Shown here: positions 16,978-25,936 of the stretch, one piece after another | Layout: every line of letters begins with the position of its first letter | Numbering within the stretch: position 1 is the stretch's first letter | Origin: a bacterium | GTDB lineage: Bacteria; Campylobacterota; Campylobacteria; Campylobacterales; Sulfurimonadaceae | DNA: 64,000 nucleotides | NCBI GenBank assembly: GCA_018825665.1 | Contig: JAHJEG010000005.1 | Coordinates: 31,248-95,247 of the forward strand | Reading direction: 5' to 3' | Position numbers and translations under genes: made by a program | Notes under the pieces: model-generated | Told to the model about the DNA's origin: nothing | The model's input: only the letters and a program-made list of their open reading frames with translations | Databases searched by the model: none

Positions 16978-17855
16978 AAAGAGTACTCCTCAACTAAATC
17001 ACTTTTTGTACATACCTGTATCTTTACCACGGAGCCCGCAGCCATAAACTGAAAAGTACTTACATTCTCCATGATTACAGATTCATTGCCGTCCGTATAC
17101 GCTTCACCCTGCCAAGGCTGGTAATTGTAATGCAAGACCAAATTACCCATTTTGCTTGTCGTATTGTAATCTTCAATAGATATCGCATAGGCACTCCAGG
17201 CTAATTGGTAGTACTCATAAATATCGATACCGCTGAAATTATCCACTGCCGGAGCAAACTGGGTTATATCTCCCGCAACATCGACAACGGGATGCATAGC
17301 CCCCTCTTGTAAATCTATAGCAGTGGTATTGCCGTCCCAGGCATAGTCTGTTTTGATATCACTGTTTGAACCGATAAAATAAAGGGCTGCATCATCAATT
17401 GTGGCTGTTGAATGAGACAATATTTGTATCAGAGCATCTGCAGCGCTTGTATTCGTTTCCGGAGAAACTAAGATGCTGTTTGTGGCATTGGGGTGGTTCA
17501 AATCTACGATACCGCTCCAATAAGGGGTGGAATCTCCACGAAATCCTGCTATATCCGCACCGACCCATTCCAAAACCGTGTAACTGCTGGCAACAGTTGG
17601 ATCTACGCCTGCCAGAGCTTCAAATGTTCCGTCGGCTTTTTTGGCGATTATCGAGTCTTTTATGCGGTATTGAAGTCTTGCAGCTATTGATTCGACCGCA
17701 AACTGGCTATTGGACTGCAGGGTATGGTTTATATTTGAGAATATAAAGCTTTTATATGCCTGAGCCAAAAATTCCACTCCGAATTTTCCAAGAATTCCCA
17801 TAATTACAATAACAAAGAGAAGTTCGAGCATTGTAAAGGCACTGCGGTTTATCAT
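16953..17855 (-). CDS. PilW-like minor pilin
   Basis: This 300-residue prepilin has a short leader (MINRS) and a class III-type start AFTMLELLFVIVIMGILG, including the conserved glutamate at +5 after the expected cleavage. It is long for a pilin, with an acidic, Asn/Thr-rich globular domain and a C-terminal cysteine pair (CTKSDLVEEYSLC) that could form a loop. Its start shares base 17855 with the preceding gene. With its neighbours it resembles the MSHA or PilVWX minor-pilin sets. Confidence 0.8.
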   Translation of the reverse strand: MINRSAFTMLELLFVIVIMGILGKFGVEFLAQAYKSFIFSNINHTLQSNSQFAVESIAARLQYRIKDSIIAKKADGTFEALAGVDPTVASSYTVLEWVGADIAGFRGDSTPYWSGIVDLNHPNATNSILVSPETNTSAADALIQILSHSTATIDDAALYFIGSNSDIKTDYAWDGNTTAIDLQEGAMHPVVDVAGDITQFAPAVDNFSGIDIYEYYQLAWSAYAISIEDYNTTSKMGNLVLHYNYQPWQGEAYTDGNESVIMENVSTFQFMAAGSVVKIQVCTKSDLVEEYSLCKEKTIF

Positions 17856-18475
17856 CAGTAGCTCCTCTTGTAATAATCAACTTCACCTATGTTGGCACTA
17901 TAGGTTACCAAAGAAGTGATTATATCCCCGTCTGAATTTTTAATACTCACTGCAATGCGTTTTATATCGGGATTGTTTGCAATGCCAAAGTCGGCATCGG
18001 GCGTTATTGTTATTTTACTTGTATAGGCATTTTTGTACCCCGATTCTCCGGGAGTGTTGTTGATAAAAATATTCTCATAGTTTGCCTGATGCATATCATC
18101 GAGGGAATCATTGGCATTGATATTTGCATTTGAGGCTCCGGTGCCACCATTGTCAAGGCATCTTCTGTGTAAGGGCTGGTCTATGTGACCGGGTCTTAGT
18201 CTATATCTTGGTGAAGATGTATTGTTGTCGCAATCTCCCGTCGTATCTATAACCCTCGCCAAAGTTGCACCCGCTTCTATCGAATTGTCATCCCAATTTG
18301 CGGTTGTAACCTGGTTTAATTCCGTCGTGGCTGCGAAGATAGCTTCTTGAACGATATTGCTATCTATGGCAGAAGAGAGTACAGTCGTCATCCTGGGAAG
18401 GGAAATAACAGCTATCGCAATGATGACAATCGCAAAGATAAGCTCTATCATCGTGAATGCATATCTCTTTACCAC
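17855..18475 (-). CDS. PilV-like minor pilin
   Basis: This 206-residue prepilin has leader MVKRY and an AFTMIELIFAIVIIAIAVISLP helix with the +5 glutamate. The globular part contains a cysteine pair (DCDNN and RRCLDN) and a repeated Asn-rich run (ASNANINANDS). Its start lies 7 bases inside the end of the giant surface-protein gene, so the two are translationally linked, which supports a pilus-tip complex. Confidence 0.8.
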   Translation of the reverse strand: MVKRYAFTMIELIFAIVIIAIAVISLPRMTTVLSSAIDSNIVQEAIFAATTELNQVTTANWDDNSIEAGATLARVIDTTGDCDNNTSSPRYRLRPGHIDQPLHRRCLDNGGTGASNANINANDSLDDMHQANYENIFINNTPGESGYKNAYTSKITITPDADFGIANNPDIKRIAVSIKNSDGDIITSLVTYSANIGEVDYYKRSY

Positions 18476-21400
18476 ATAAGTCTCCTGTTGGTTTTAGTAG
18501 ATGCATTTGGATTTGTCGTCGTATTGGTTTCACGCATTCCGGCCCATGAAGCAGAATCACCCAGGAATTCGACTTCAAACTCATTGCTGGTAGCAGCGTT
18601 ATATTTATTAAATATCAGCCAGCTCGATGCATTGTTTTGCATCGTAGTCTTATACGGATAGCCTTTTGTGGCCGATGCATTGTAGGTGAGATTTACCGTC
18701 TCAGGATTCGTGGCAGACGCAGCGCCTGCACTTACAATGTTGAGTCCGTTTTTTTGTACTATATTTGAGATATTTCCGTCATTGGCAACAACATGGGCGG
18801 CGTTTGTAAACCATCTCGGATCATCTGAAAATGTAGAGGCAGTTCCGTTTGGCAGCAGTGATTTGTCACATGTGTTTCCGTTTGGATCGGTTCCAAAACA
18901 GTAAGACTCATAGTAGATAAGGGCAGAACCGTTGTTGCCGGTAATCATGGTTCTTGGAGAATGCGTACGCCCATACACAAAAGTAGTATTGTTGAGAGCC
19001 GTTGCATTCCCCGCTACATTTGCCGCATTGCCTGATGTGGCTGCGGTGTATACGGAGCTGGCAGTCACAGTTAGGGTATTTCCGTTTACAAGGACAGGAT
19101 TCAGTTCATTGTTTACAGTTCTGTTGAAATTGAACATAAGTTTTTTGGAGTCATTGCTTTCGTTCCATGGAACCGTAAGCGCGCCGTTGGCAAAACCAAG
19201 GTTGAGTGTTTCATTGATATCATCTTGATGTGATGTCATACCCGCTACTGCAGGAACATTTATGAATATGTCCACAGGGTTTTCCCAGGAATTACTGTCG
19301 AAATTATTTGTAGTATCGCCTGCTGAGTTTTTAGCTTCTATCGTCAAGGCAATATGTGCAGACATATTAAGGTCGTTTGAGATGTAGGTATAGTTTGAAT
19401 CATTGTTATTATGCAGGGTGATTCCGGCAAAAGAAAAATAGCTTGGAATAAAAGTGGCATTCACATCGCCACATACCCATGCACCGCTCGCAGAACACTC
19501 AGGAAGCGTGTCTGCGTTGTTTATATCTATCTGAGCCCATGTCTTGTCTATAAGTTTGAGATTGACCTGTCCAACATCGGAGAAGCTCATTTTTACTACG
19601 TCCAGTGCTTCTCCCGAGATGATATTAAAGGCGTACAGGGCATCGAAATTTAAATCCCCCGCAAGTGTCCCTGATCCGTCTGAGCCATCCGGATTATAGA
19701 GCAGCAGTTCATTCTCAAGTATCGAATTTGCACCAAGTACATCATAACCTATAGTTGCAGTCGTTGCAGAGGCCTGTGCCGCCGTAAGTGAGAACATATA
19801 ATTTTGACCGGCGGTTAAGAGTTCTATATCTTCTCCCGCAGGGGTACCTAAAATAAATCTGTCCGGACGAATTGCAAAACTGTCAAGGGAACAGGCAAAT
19901 TTAGTACCGCCATTGTAGGCGACTTTAAATGAAACACTCTGACTGGCATTGTTATGGCTCAGATTCAAAATCTTACTGCTTTCATTTGTAAAGGTAACAT
20001 CGGCAGTGGCGGAGATGGAGGGCTGTGCGTCGCAGAGACTCTGCTTACAAGTTGCGTTGTCGCCACATGAAGGATAATCAGGTGTCGCAATCAAAGAAAC
20101 CGTGACATCACCCGTATAAGCGCTGAGCGCATCATTTGTAGAGTTCAGGGAGATCAGTTTTACATTAAAAGGTCTTGCAGCTACTTGTGTAACGAGCCAT
20201 GTCTGATTGCTGCTTGCATCATTGAAATCGGAAGCTCCGCCTGTCTCATTCACGACATTGAAGGCTCCTAATATTCCTGAAACGCCCAAGGATGTGTTAA
20301 CATCCTTACAGATACCGATATTAAGAGGCGACTCATCCCCAAATCTAACACCCAGCAAGCTGTTTTCATAAGAGACCTTATAGATATTCTCTATGCTTAT
20401 ATCTCCTGATTGGAGCAGTTTTGTTTGGAAACTGACAAATGATTTGAGGCTGTCAGAACCCGTGACATTTGGAAGCAGCTGTCCCCCGTCCACCGAACTA
20501 GCACCGGTTCCTACTCTCCACTTCGTAGTGTCCGTGTCCGTAAAGTAATCCACTTTGTCACTGCTGGATGTGTTGGGACTGTCTGTCTGTGCAGTGTAAA
20601 CGGACTCACCTATATTTTTCATTAAAAATGTATTTGGAACATATTCAAGGTTTTGTGTATCTAGTTCCATCGTGATTTCAACTTTGTCGGCTATTTCAAG
20701 GTTACCATCAGCCGCATCTTTTTTCATATTGGATATCCAGGTGTTGACGGTAATAGTGTCTCCGACGCTCACACTCTCAAGAACATTTCCGCTCGCATCC
20801 AAAAACTGCTGTCTGTAGCAGACTCTAGGTTCATAAAGCTCCGTGGTAAAGGCGACCATACTAGGATAATAGGCATCAGAAGATGATGTCATATTGATGG
20901 TCGCGCTTTGTTGGCCGTTTTGGATTATATTTAAGCCGCTTGTTCCGACATCATGGTTTTGAATATCTATACCGGAGTTGTTTGCCAAACTTGGATCGGC
21001 TGTAAATCCGCTTGTAGAGGAGTTAAAGGCATTCGTGCTGTTGATTGGCTCTCCATCCAGATTAAGTTTGTCTCCCGTGTAGGCGATATCTCCCTCCCCT
21101 ACAAAAAGAGAAAGGGTAGATGCGATATCTCCGCTTGTAGGAGTTAAAAAACCATCCACCGTGATATCTACATTTTTATAGGCAGTTTGGGAGGAAACTC
21201 TTTTGTAGCCGTCAAAGACGGATATATTTTTTAGAGTTTCCGTGCTGCTTGCAGAGTTGTCCTGATAAATAACAACCAAAGACCATGCCCCAAAATAACC
21301 TAGGTTACTATGTTTCCCCTCTGTTGCTTTTATATTGGCTCCGGTGAACCATCCGTTTGCCTGGGAACCTGAGAGTCCAAGGAGCTCTGATACTTCATTA

Positions 21401-24400
21401 AAAGTGGAGTAGGTGTATTGGTTGCTGGAATATTCAAAGACATCGATCACATTTGGAAGAAGCTCAATTACAGTTCCATCAGGAGTTGTGAGTTTAGATG
21501 CAGAGGCTTGTAGGTCGGCTATCGTGTTATCCATACTCTTTGCCAAAAATCCCTGTGTATAAAAACCTGCCCAAACAATTTTTGCATTTGCGGGGATACC
21601 TGAGATTTCCGCTTTTGAAGAGTTTTGTGTTGTCGTGTCCGAATCTATATCAATATAGCTTAGGTTCAAGTTATTGTTTGACTGTGTCGTAGCCTTACAT
21701 GTGCTGCCCCCGTCTTTCCAGCATAAAACGGTATTTCCTATAACTTTTAGATTCCCCTTGATATTTCTTGTGTTTATAGGATTTCTTATAGTGAACTCTC
21801 TTTCCTGGCTTGTAATAGTGCTACATTCTCCCACCCCGTTTTGATCCAGACCCGTGCTGTCATAAACGAAGGTTTGATTATTTCTCATGACTATGTTGCC
21901 CTCTGCGGTGATACCGCCTTTCCAGCCGTCTGTGTTGTTTGAGTTTCCATCAAGATTGAAGTTTTTTTGCGTGTAGAAGAAAGCCGTTATGTCATATTGT
22001 CCGCTGCTGCTTGTAAAGGTGATATCCCCTCTTGAGAATATTATAAAATCAGATGCCGTACCGTTATCATTCATAGTGATGGGATGACCGCCGAAAGTAG
22101 CTCCGTTTTCTAAAAATATACGTACCTGACCTTGTATCTCAACAACAAACTTATCCCCGTGGTGAATCCACTCTCCGATATAGTAATCCCCGCTTTTGAA
22201 GATATATGTAACGTCACTTGTGGAACTTTGAAGAGATTTTATTTTCATATAGCTTGTACCCGAATCGTTGTAGACAGAGCCCGGGTCAAAGGTGACGGTA
22301 GTTTTTGCGTTTACGGTTATATCACCGTAGTCTGCATCGCCAAGGGTAGTGGCACTTGTAATGCTGAGTGCCGCGGCATTGCTTGAGGCATAAAAAGGAA
22401 CGGCAAACTTATCAAATTCAGGCGTATTCACATTACAGTCGACTCCGTCACAGCTTACCTTACTTGTAAGCGGTGAGGGATTGGTAGTTGTAGCAACGAC
22501 AGAATCTACGTTAAGTATCGTTGTCCCGCTGCTGGCCGAACTAAGGTCTAGTGTTTGGTAGGTCGCTAAAGCACTCGGGAAGATACCGCACTGCGAGATA
22601 GCGGGATCTGTAACAGGAGGAGCACACTCTCCAAGTACACCGCTGTAGGTCGTTCCGTTTTTTACATAAGTAGCCTGCAGGGTACCGCTTGTACTGAAAA
22701 AACTGTTCATTATATCTATAAAGCTGCTGCCTTTATAGACACTGACGCTGCGATTTTGATTTGCTGTTACCCCATTAAGCTCAAAAGTCCAGCCGCCGTT
22801 GTTAAACATACTGATGGGACCGATTGTGTTTCCATTGCTGTCCTCATTACAATTGTCACCCTTTGCACCTGCGTCTACAGAACAATCATCAAAACTGCCA
22901 AAGGAGAATAGGCTCGATGTGTCAAAGTACACTATAACATTTTCAAGGCTGTCTGTGCCGTTTAGATTGTTTATAGGTGTTGTAGTTTGGCAGATTTGAC
23001 CGGAGCGTCTACTGCTGACACAATTCTCGGTTGGAGTGCCATAACACATATCATCGGCATTTGCAATGACACAGACCGTTTGATTGCTGCCGCTGTCTAT
23101 CCCTTTTACACGGCTGTCATATGTAACCGAAGTGTACGCATCAAGATAGATATTGTTTTTTGCAATGATAGCTCCGTTTACAGCGGCATTATTGCTGGCC
23201 AGGCGTACATCGCCTTCTGAAATGACCAATCCCGAGACTTTCGTATTTCCGTTGAGCTGGATTCCGTTTTTGGAATAAAGAAGGAATTTGGAAGGATCTC
23301 CCCCCTCGTTCATCTTCATACCCAGTCCGCTGCTGCTGTCGCTAAAAGAGCTGTAGGTAAAAATGCGGACGGTGCCGTCGCCTGTAGGGATTATTTGAAC
23401 GTTGCTTCCGATGATAAGATTTTGGAAGTAGTAGTCACCGGGTGCAAGATAGATGATTGAATTGTATTTGAAATTTACCGTACCATTGACTTTCATCGCG
23501 ATGCGAGATTGTCTGTTTGTATCGATTTTTACAACACCGTTTTCGGTGATACTGAGCTCCCCGTTGATATAAATCGTATCGGCATGAATGTCGAAGTTTT
23601 GTACCTTGAGTCCCTGTGCGTAAAAACTGTCGGCGCTTGCAATATTTATCGATGTATTGCCCGTACCTGCGTCTATACCGTCTTTAAACTTGTAGTCTCC
23701 GTTTGATCCGCCGATATTGAGCGTGGCTCCGTCTCCGCTCATTTTCCAGCTTCCGGCATCGATTGTCTTGGCATCGGGAAGATTGACCGTGGAGTTATCC
23801 CCCTGAGTGAGCCTTCGGGTCTGAAAGGAAGAGGCGTTGTTGAGTGTCAAAGAGGTTTGAGAGTTTATCCCTCCGCTGGCATCTTCAATCTCAACGGCAT
23901 AGGAACTTGACTTATTGACAATCAGTTGGGAGTTTGTGTCATGGATTGCAAGTGATTTGATTTTGAATGTTGAAGTGTTGCTTTTGACATTCATCTTTAC
24001 GGTTGCGTAACTGCGGACTTTGACATCATCAAATTCTTTTACATTGTTTTCGGTGGTATCGCTTGTGTAGTCTTTATCCGTCCTGCTGTTATTTCTGAAT
24101 GACTGGTCTATACTAGGGCTTGAAGGACTCGGAGTGTTTAAAAAGCTGCTAAATGAGATCGGTGCTCCATCTGCCGTACATCTTGTTCCCTGCGCTTTAC
24201 AGGAATCCGAAGCGGTATCTGCCGCATTGACCACAAAAGAGGTGGAGAGGGCGCTGTCGGGATTGTTATAAATATAACTTTGTCCCCCGAAATTGATTCT
24301 GCTTGATGAACCGTAGGTGTTCACCGCATCATCGATACACATCCCTGAACCGGATACGGCAAACACCATTGCAAGACCAAGAACGGCCGGCAGGCGCGTA

Positions 24401-24420
24401 AAATTTTTAAAAGCTTTCAT
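18469..24420 (-). CDS. Giant MshQ-like secreted surface protein of the minor-pilin operon
   Basis: The protein has 1,983 residues. ATG 24420 is chosen because AAAGGAGG lies just upstream and it gives a clean signal peptide (KNFTRLPAVLGLAMVFAVSGSG). The layout has two related beta-helix-like modules (about residues 280-470 and 690-890), both with GDYY, VRIF and a later MN.G...F...S pattern. A surface-protein domain follows (about 900-1,180; AKIVWAGFY). A DUF11-like domain comes next (about 1,200; VSVGDTITVNTWISN), and then a C-terminal region resembling DUF6701 of MSHA protein MshQ (FSDVGQVNLKL, IPSYFSFAG). It is the first gene of an operon with three minor pilins, so it is probably carried at or exported by the pilus tip. 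It contains no copy of the uptake-like motif. Confidence 0.78.
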   Translation of the reverse strand: MKAFKNFTRLPAVLGLAMVFAVSGSGMCIDDAVNTYGSSSRINFGGQSYIYNNPDSALSTSFVVNAADTASDSCKAQGTRCTADGAPISFSSFLNTPSPSSPSIDQSFRNNSRTDKDYTSDTTENNVKEFDDVKVRSYATVKMNVKSNTSTFKIKSLAIHDTNSQLIVNKSSSYAVEIEDASGGINSQTSLTLNNASSFQTRRLTQGDNSTVNLPDAKTIDAGSWKMSGDGATLNIGGSNGDYKFKDGIDAGTGNTSINIASADSFYAQGLKVQNFDIHADTIYINGELSITENGVVKIDTNRQSRIAMKVNGTVNFKYNSIIYLAPGDYYFQNLIIGSNVQIIPTGDGTVRIFTYSSFSDSSSGLGMKMNEGGDPSKFLLYSKNGIQLNGNTKVSGLVISEGDVRLASNNAAVNGAIIAKNNIYLDAYTSVTYDSRVKGIDSGSNQTVCVIANADDMCYGTPTENCVSSRRSGQICQTTTPINNLNGTDSLENVIVYFDTSSLFSFGSFDDCSVDAGAKGDNCNEDSNGNTIGPISMFNNGGWTFELNGVTANQNRSVSVYKGSSFIDIMNSFFSTSGTLQATYVKNGTTYSGVLGECAPPVTDPAISQCGIFPSALATYQTLDLSSASSGTTILNVDSVVATTTNPSPLTSKVSCDGVDCNVNTPEFDKFAVPFYASSNAAALSITSATTLGDADYGDITVNAKTTVTFDPGSVYNDSGTSYMKIKSLQSSTSDVTYIFKSGDYYIGEWIHHGDKFVVEIQGQVRIFLENGATFGGHPITMNDNGTASDFIIFSRGDITFTSSSGQYDITAFFYTQKNFNLDGNSNNTDGWKGGITAEGNIVMRNNQTFVYDSTGLDQNGVGECSTITSQEREFTIRNPINTRNIKGNLKVIGNTVLCWKDGGSTCKATTQSNNNLNLSYIDIDSDTTTQNSSKAEISGIPANAKIVWAGFYTQGFLAKSMDNTIADLQASASKLTTPDGTVIELLPNVIDVFEYSSNQYTYSTFNEVSELLGLSGSQANGWFTGANIKATEGKHSNLGYFGAWSLVVIYQDNSASSTETLKNISVFDGYKRVSSQTAYKNVDITVDGFLTPTSGDIASTLSLFVGEGDIAYTGDKLNLDGEPINSTNAFNSSTSGFTADPSLANNSGIDIQNHDVGTSGLNIIQNGQQSATINMTSSSDAYYPSMVAFTTELYEPRVCYRQQFLDASGNVLESVSVGDTITVNTWISNMKKDAADGNLEIADKVEITMELDTQNLEYVPNTFLMKNIGESVYTAQTDSPNTSSSDKVDYFTDTDTTKWRVGTGASSVDGGQLLPNVTGSDSLKSFVSFQTKLLQSGDISIENIYKVSYENSLLGVRFGDESPLNIGICKDVNTSLGVSGILGAFNVVNETGGASDFNDASSNQTWLVTQVAARPFNVKLISLNSTNDALSAYTGDVTVSLIATPDYPSCGDNATCKQSLCDAQPSISATADVTFTNESSKILNLSHNNASQSVSFKVAYNGGTKFACSLDSFAIRPDRFILGTPAGEDIELLTAGQNYMFSLTAAQASATTATIGYDVLGANSILENELLLYNPDGSDGSGTLAGDLNFDALYAFNIISGEALDVVKMSFSDVGQVNLKLIDKTWAQIDINNADTLPECSASGAWVCGDVNATFIPSYFSFAGITLHNNNDSNYTYISNDLNMSAHIALTIEAKNSAGDTTNNFDSNSWENPVDIFINVPAVAGMTSHQDDINETLNLGFANGALTVPWNESNDSKKLMFNFNRTVNNELNPVLVNGNTLTVTASSVYTAATSGNAANVAGNATALNNTTFVYGRTHSPRTMITGNNGSALIYYESYCFGTDPNGNTCDKSLLPNGTASTFSDDPRWFTNAAHVVANDGNISNIVQKNGLNIVSAGAASATNPETVNLTYNASATKGYPYKTTMQNNASSWLIFNKYNAATSNEFEVEFLGDSASWAGMRETNTTTNPNASTKTNRRLMW

Positions 24421-24495
24421 AACAGCCTCCTTTGAAGCAAAAAAAACAAGCACACAAAAAGTGGGCTCAGTAGCAATCATTACTATACATACTTA

Positions 24496-24501
24496 ATTAT
24501 A
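24496..24501 (-). promoter_or_regulatory. -10 box for the MshQ-like/minor-pilin operon
   Basis: GTATAAT on the minus strand lies about 75 bases before ATG 24420. The transcribed leader of roughly 70 bases contains AAAGGAGG before the ATG. No recognisable riboswitch was seen in it. Confidence 0.45.
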
Positions 24502-24601
24502 CTACCATCTGACCTTGTTTATTACTTAAAGTGAATGGATTTGTTCAAATATGATACAAATAAACAGAGTGAAGCCTTGGCATACGGCTGTAAAAAGTTT
24601 T

Positions 24602-24636
24602 ATTTCCACATGCCGCACTCTTTGGCATGTGGAAAT
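24602..24636 (-). terminator. Perfect inverted pair of uptake-like motifs downstream of fliW
   Basis: TTCCACATGCC (24604-24614) and GGCATGTGGAA (24624-24634) are exact copies of the 11-mer in opposite orientation, with a 9-base loop. The arms extend the pairing to ATTTCC/GGAAAT. On the minus strand the hairpin starts 13 bases after the fliW stop and is followed by AACTTTTTA, a plausible U-tract. Confidence 0.75.
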
Positions 24637-24648
24637 ATTTATGCTGGG

Positions 24649-25029
24649 TTATTTTTTCAAAAAAGCGGAAATTTTTTCAGCCACGCCGTATTTTGTGGAT
24701 TCGGGAAGGATAATCTGAATAGCTTTTTTGTTATCGGTATTAAAGACAAGCGGTCCTATGAAGTTTACAATCGAATCTTCGATAGGGGTTTGAATTAGCA
24801 CGATGTTTAAAACCAGCAGGTTTGAATCTTTGGCGGCGCCGATAGCATCTTCTACGCTCTTTGTTACTTCAAAATCGTACTCTCTAAGGACAAAAGGATC
24901 TATAAGCGTAAAAGAGATATGTTCATCTTCTACAGCTTGCATTTTCATAAAAATATCATCTATCTTTTCTAGTTTAACTTGCTTTATGCTTTCAAAGCCT
25001 AAAATTGGCGCACTTATATCAAATATCAT
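24649..25029 (-). CDS. fliW: Flagellar assembly factor FliW
   Basis: This 126-residue protein binds flagellin and antagonises the mRNA-binding regulator CsrA, so flagellin synthesis is tied to its export. The conserved GFE segment near the N-terminus (APILGFESIKQVKL), the FTLIDPF motif and the NFIGPLVFN segment are diagnostic. The start ATG 25029 has AAAAGG upstream. It is divergent from bamD, and the fliW-bamD-lon arrangement is conserved in Campylobacterota. Transcription ends at an inverted uptake-motif pair. Confidence 0.92.
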   Translation of the reverse strand: MIFDISAPILGFESIKQVKLEKIDDIFMKMQAVEDEHISFTLIDPFVLREYDFEVTKSVEDAIGAAKDSNLLVLNIVLIQTPIEDSIVNFIGPLVFNTDNKKAIQIILPESTKYGVAEKISAFLKK

Positions 25030-25174
25030 AAAAAAACCTTTTATCGAGACACCTTTTTTGGTGTTTAAAATTTAGTGATTATAACAGTTTAAGCATAAAA
25101 TGTACCCACTTTAATAAGAGATAGAGTTCTTTTTGATAAAATAGCAAGTTATTTAAAACTAGGAAAATATTTAT

Positions 25175-25912
25175 ATGAATGTAAAAATTAATTTTACTTT
25201 GGTCGTACTGGCTGTTTCTATCTTTTTTGGAGGATGTTCCAAAGATGTAGAAGAATATAATAAACCGGCTATTTATTGGTATGGTAAGATCGTGAAGTCA
25301 ATCTCAGACGGAAGCCTGGAAAAGGCGGACAGTTACTACAGCTCTCTTCAGGGAGAGCATATAGGCTCTCCTCTTTTGCCTGAAGCTACGATGATTTTGG
25401 CAATTGCCCACATGCAGTATGAAGAGTATCTGCTGAGCGAGCATTTTTTGGATGAGTATATAAAACGCTATGCCAATCCAAATGAAAAAGAGTTTGCAGA
25501 GTTTATCAAGATAAAATCAAAATATCTGGCTCTGCCCAACCCCAGAAGAGACCAGGCCCTAATCGATGAGGCGATAAGCGATGCCAAGGCATTCAAGCTT
25601 AATTATCCTTATTCTATGTATTACACGATAGTCGATACTATGCTCACCAACCTTTATATGGCACAGACATCATTAAACGAATCTATAGCAGATTTGTATG
25701 AGAGACTCGATAAGCCAAAAAGTGCAAGCTATTACAGAGCTATGAAGCCGCAGCCTTGGATCAACTGGGATGATGTGGATCAGGCGAATATCCCTTGGTA
25801 CAGAGCCTGGTTTGAAGGTGACGGTACACAGAGTTGGTACGGATTTATAGTACCTGATACCAGAAGTGTCGTATCAAGAAACTCTGTTCATGATGAAAAT
25901 GAAACAAAATAA
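25175..25912 (+). CDS. bamD: Outer-membrane assembly lipoprotein BamD
   Basis: This 245-residue lipoprotein of the BAM complex helps BamA insert beta-barrels. The lipobox FFGGC puts the lipidated cysteine at residue 21. TPR-like helical repeats follow (SYYSSLQGEH..., HFLDEYIKRYANP), and the C-terminal PWINWDDVD...IPWYRAWFEGDG tail is conserved in epsilonproteobacterial BamD. lon follows after 24 bases and is probably co-transcribed. Confidence 0.88.
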   Translation: MNVKINFTLVVLAVSIFFGGCSKDVEEYNKPAIYWYGKIVKSISDGSLEKADSYYSSLQGEHIGSPLLPEATMILAIAHMQYEEYLLSEHFLDEYIKRYANPNEKEFAEFIKIKSKYLALPNPRRDQALIDEAISDAKAFKLNYPYSMYYTIVDTMLTNLYMAQTSLNESIADLYERLDKPKSASYYRAMKPQPWINWDDVDQANIPWYRAWFEGDGTQSWYGFIVPDTRSVVSRNSVHDENETK

Positions 25913-25936
25913 ATAATTTAACAAATAGGAAGATGA

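Noticed and set aside
25399..25407. Near matches of the uptake-like motif (CCACATGCA here; also 55425, 33667, 8864, 56845)
   Set aside because: Each differs from the core by one base and was left out of the counts to keep them conservative.
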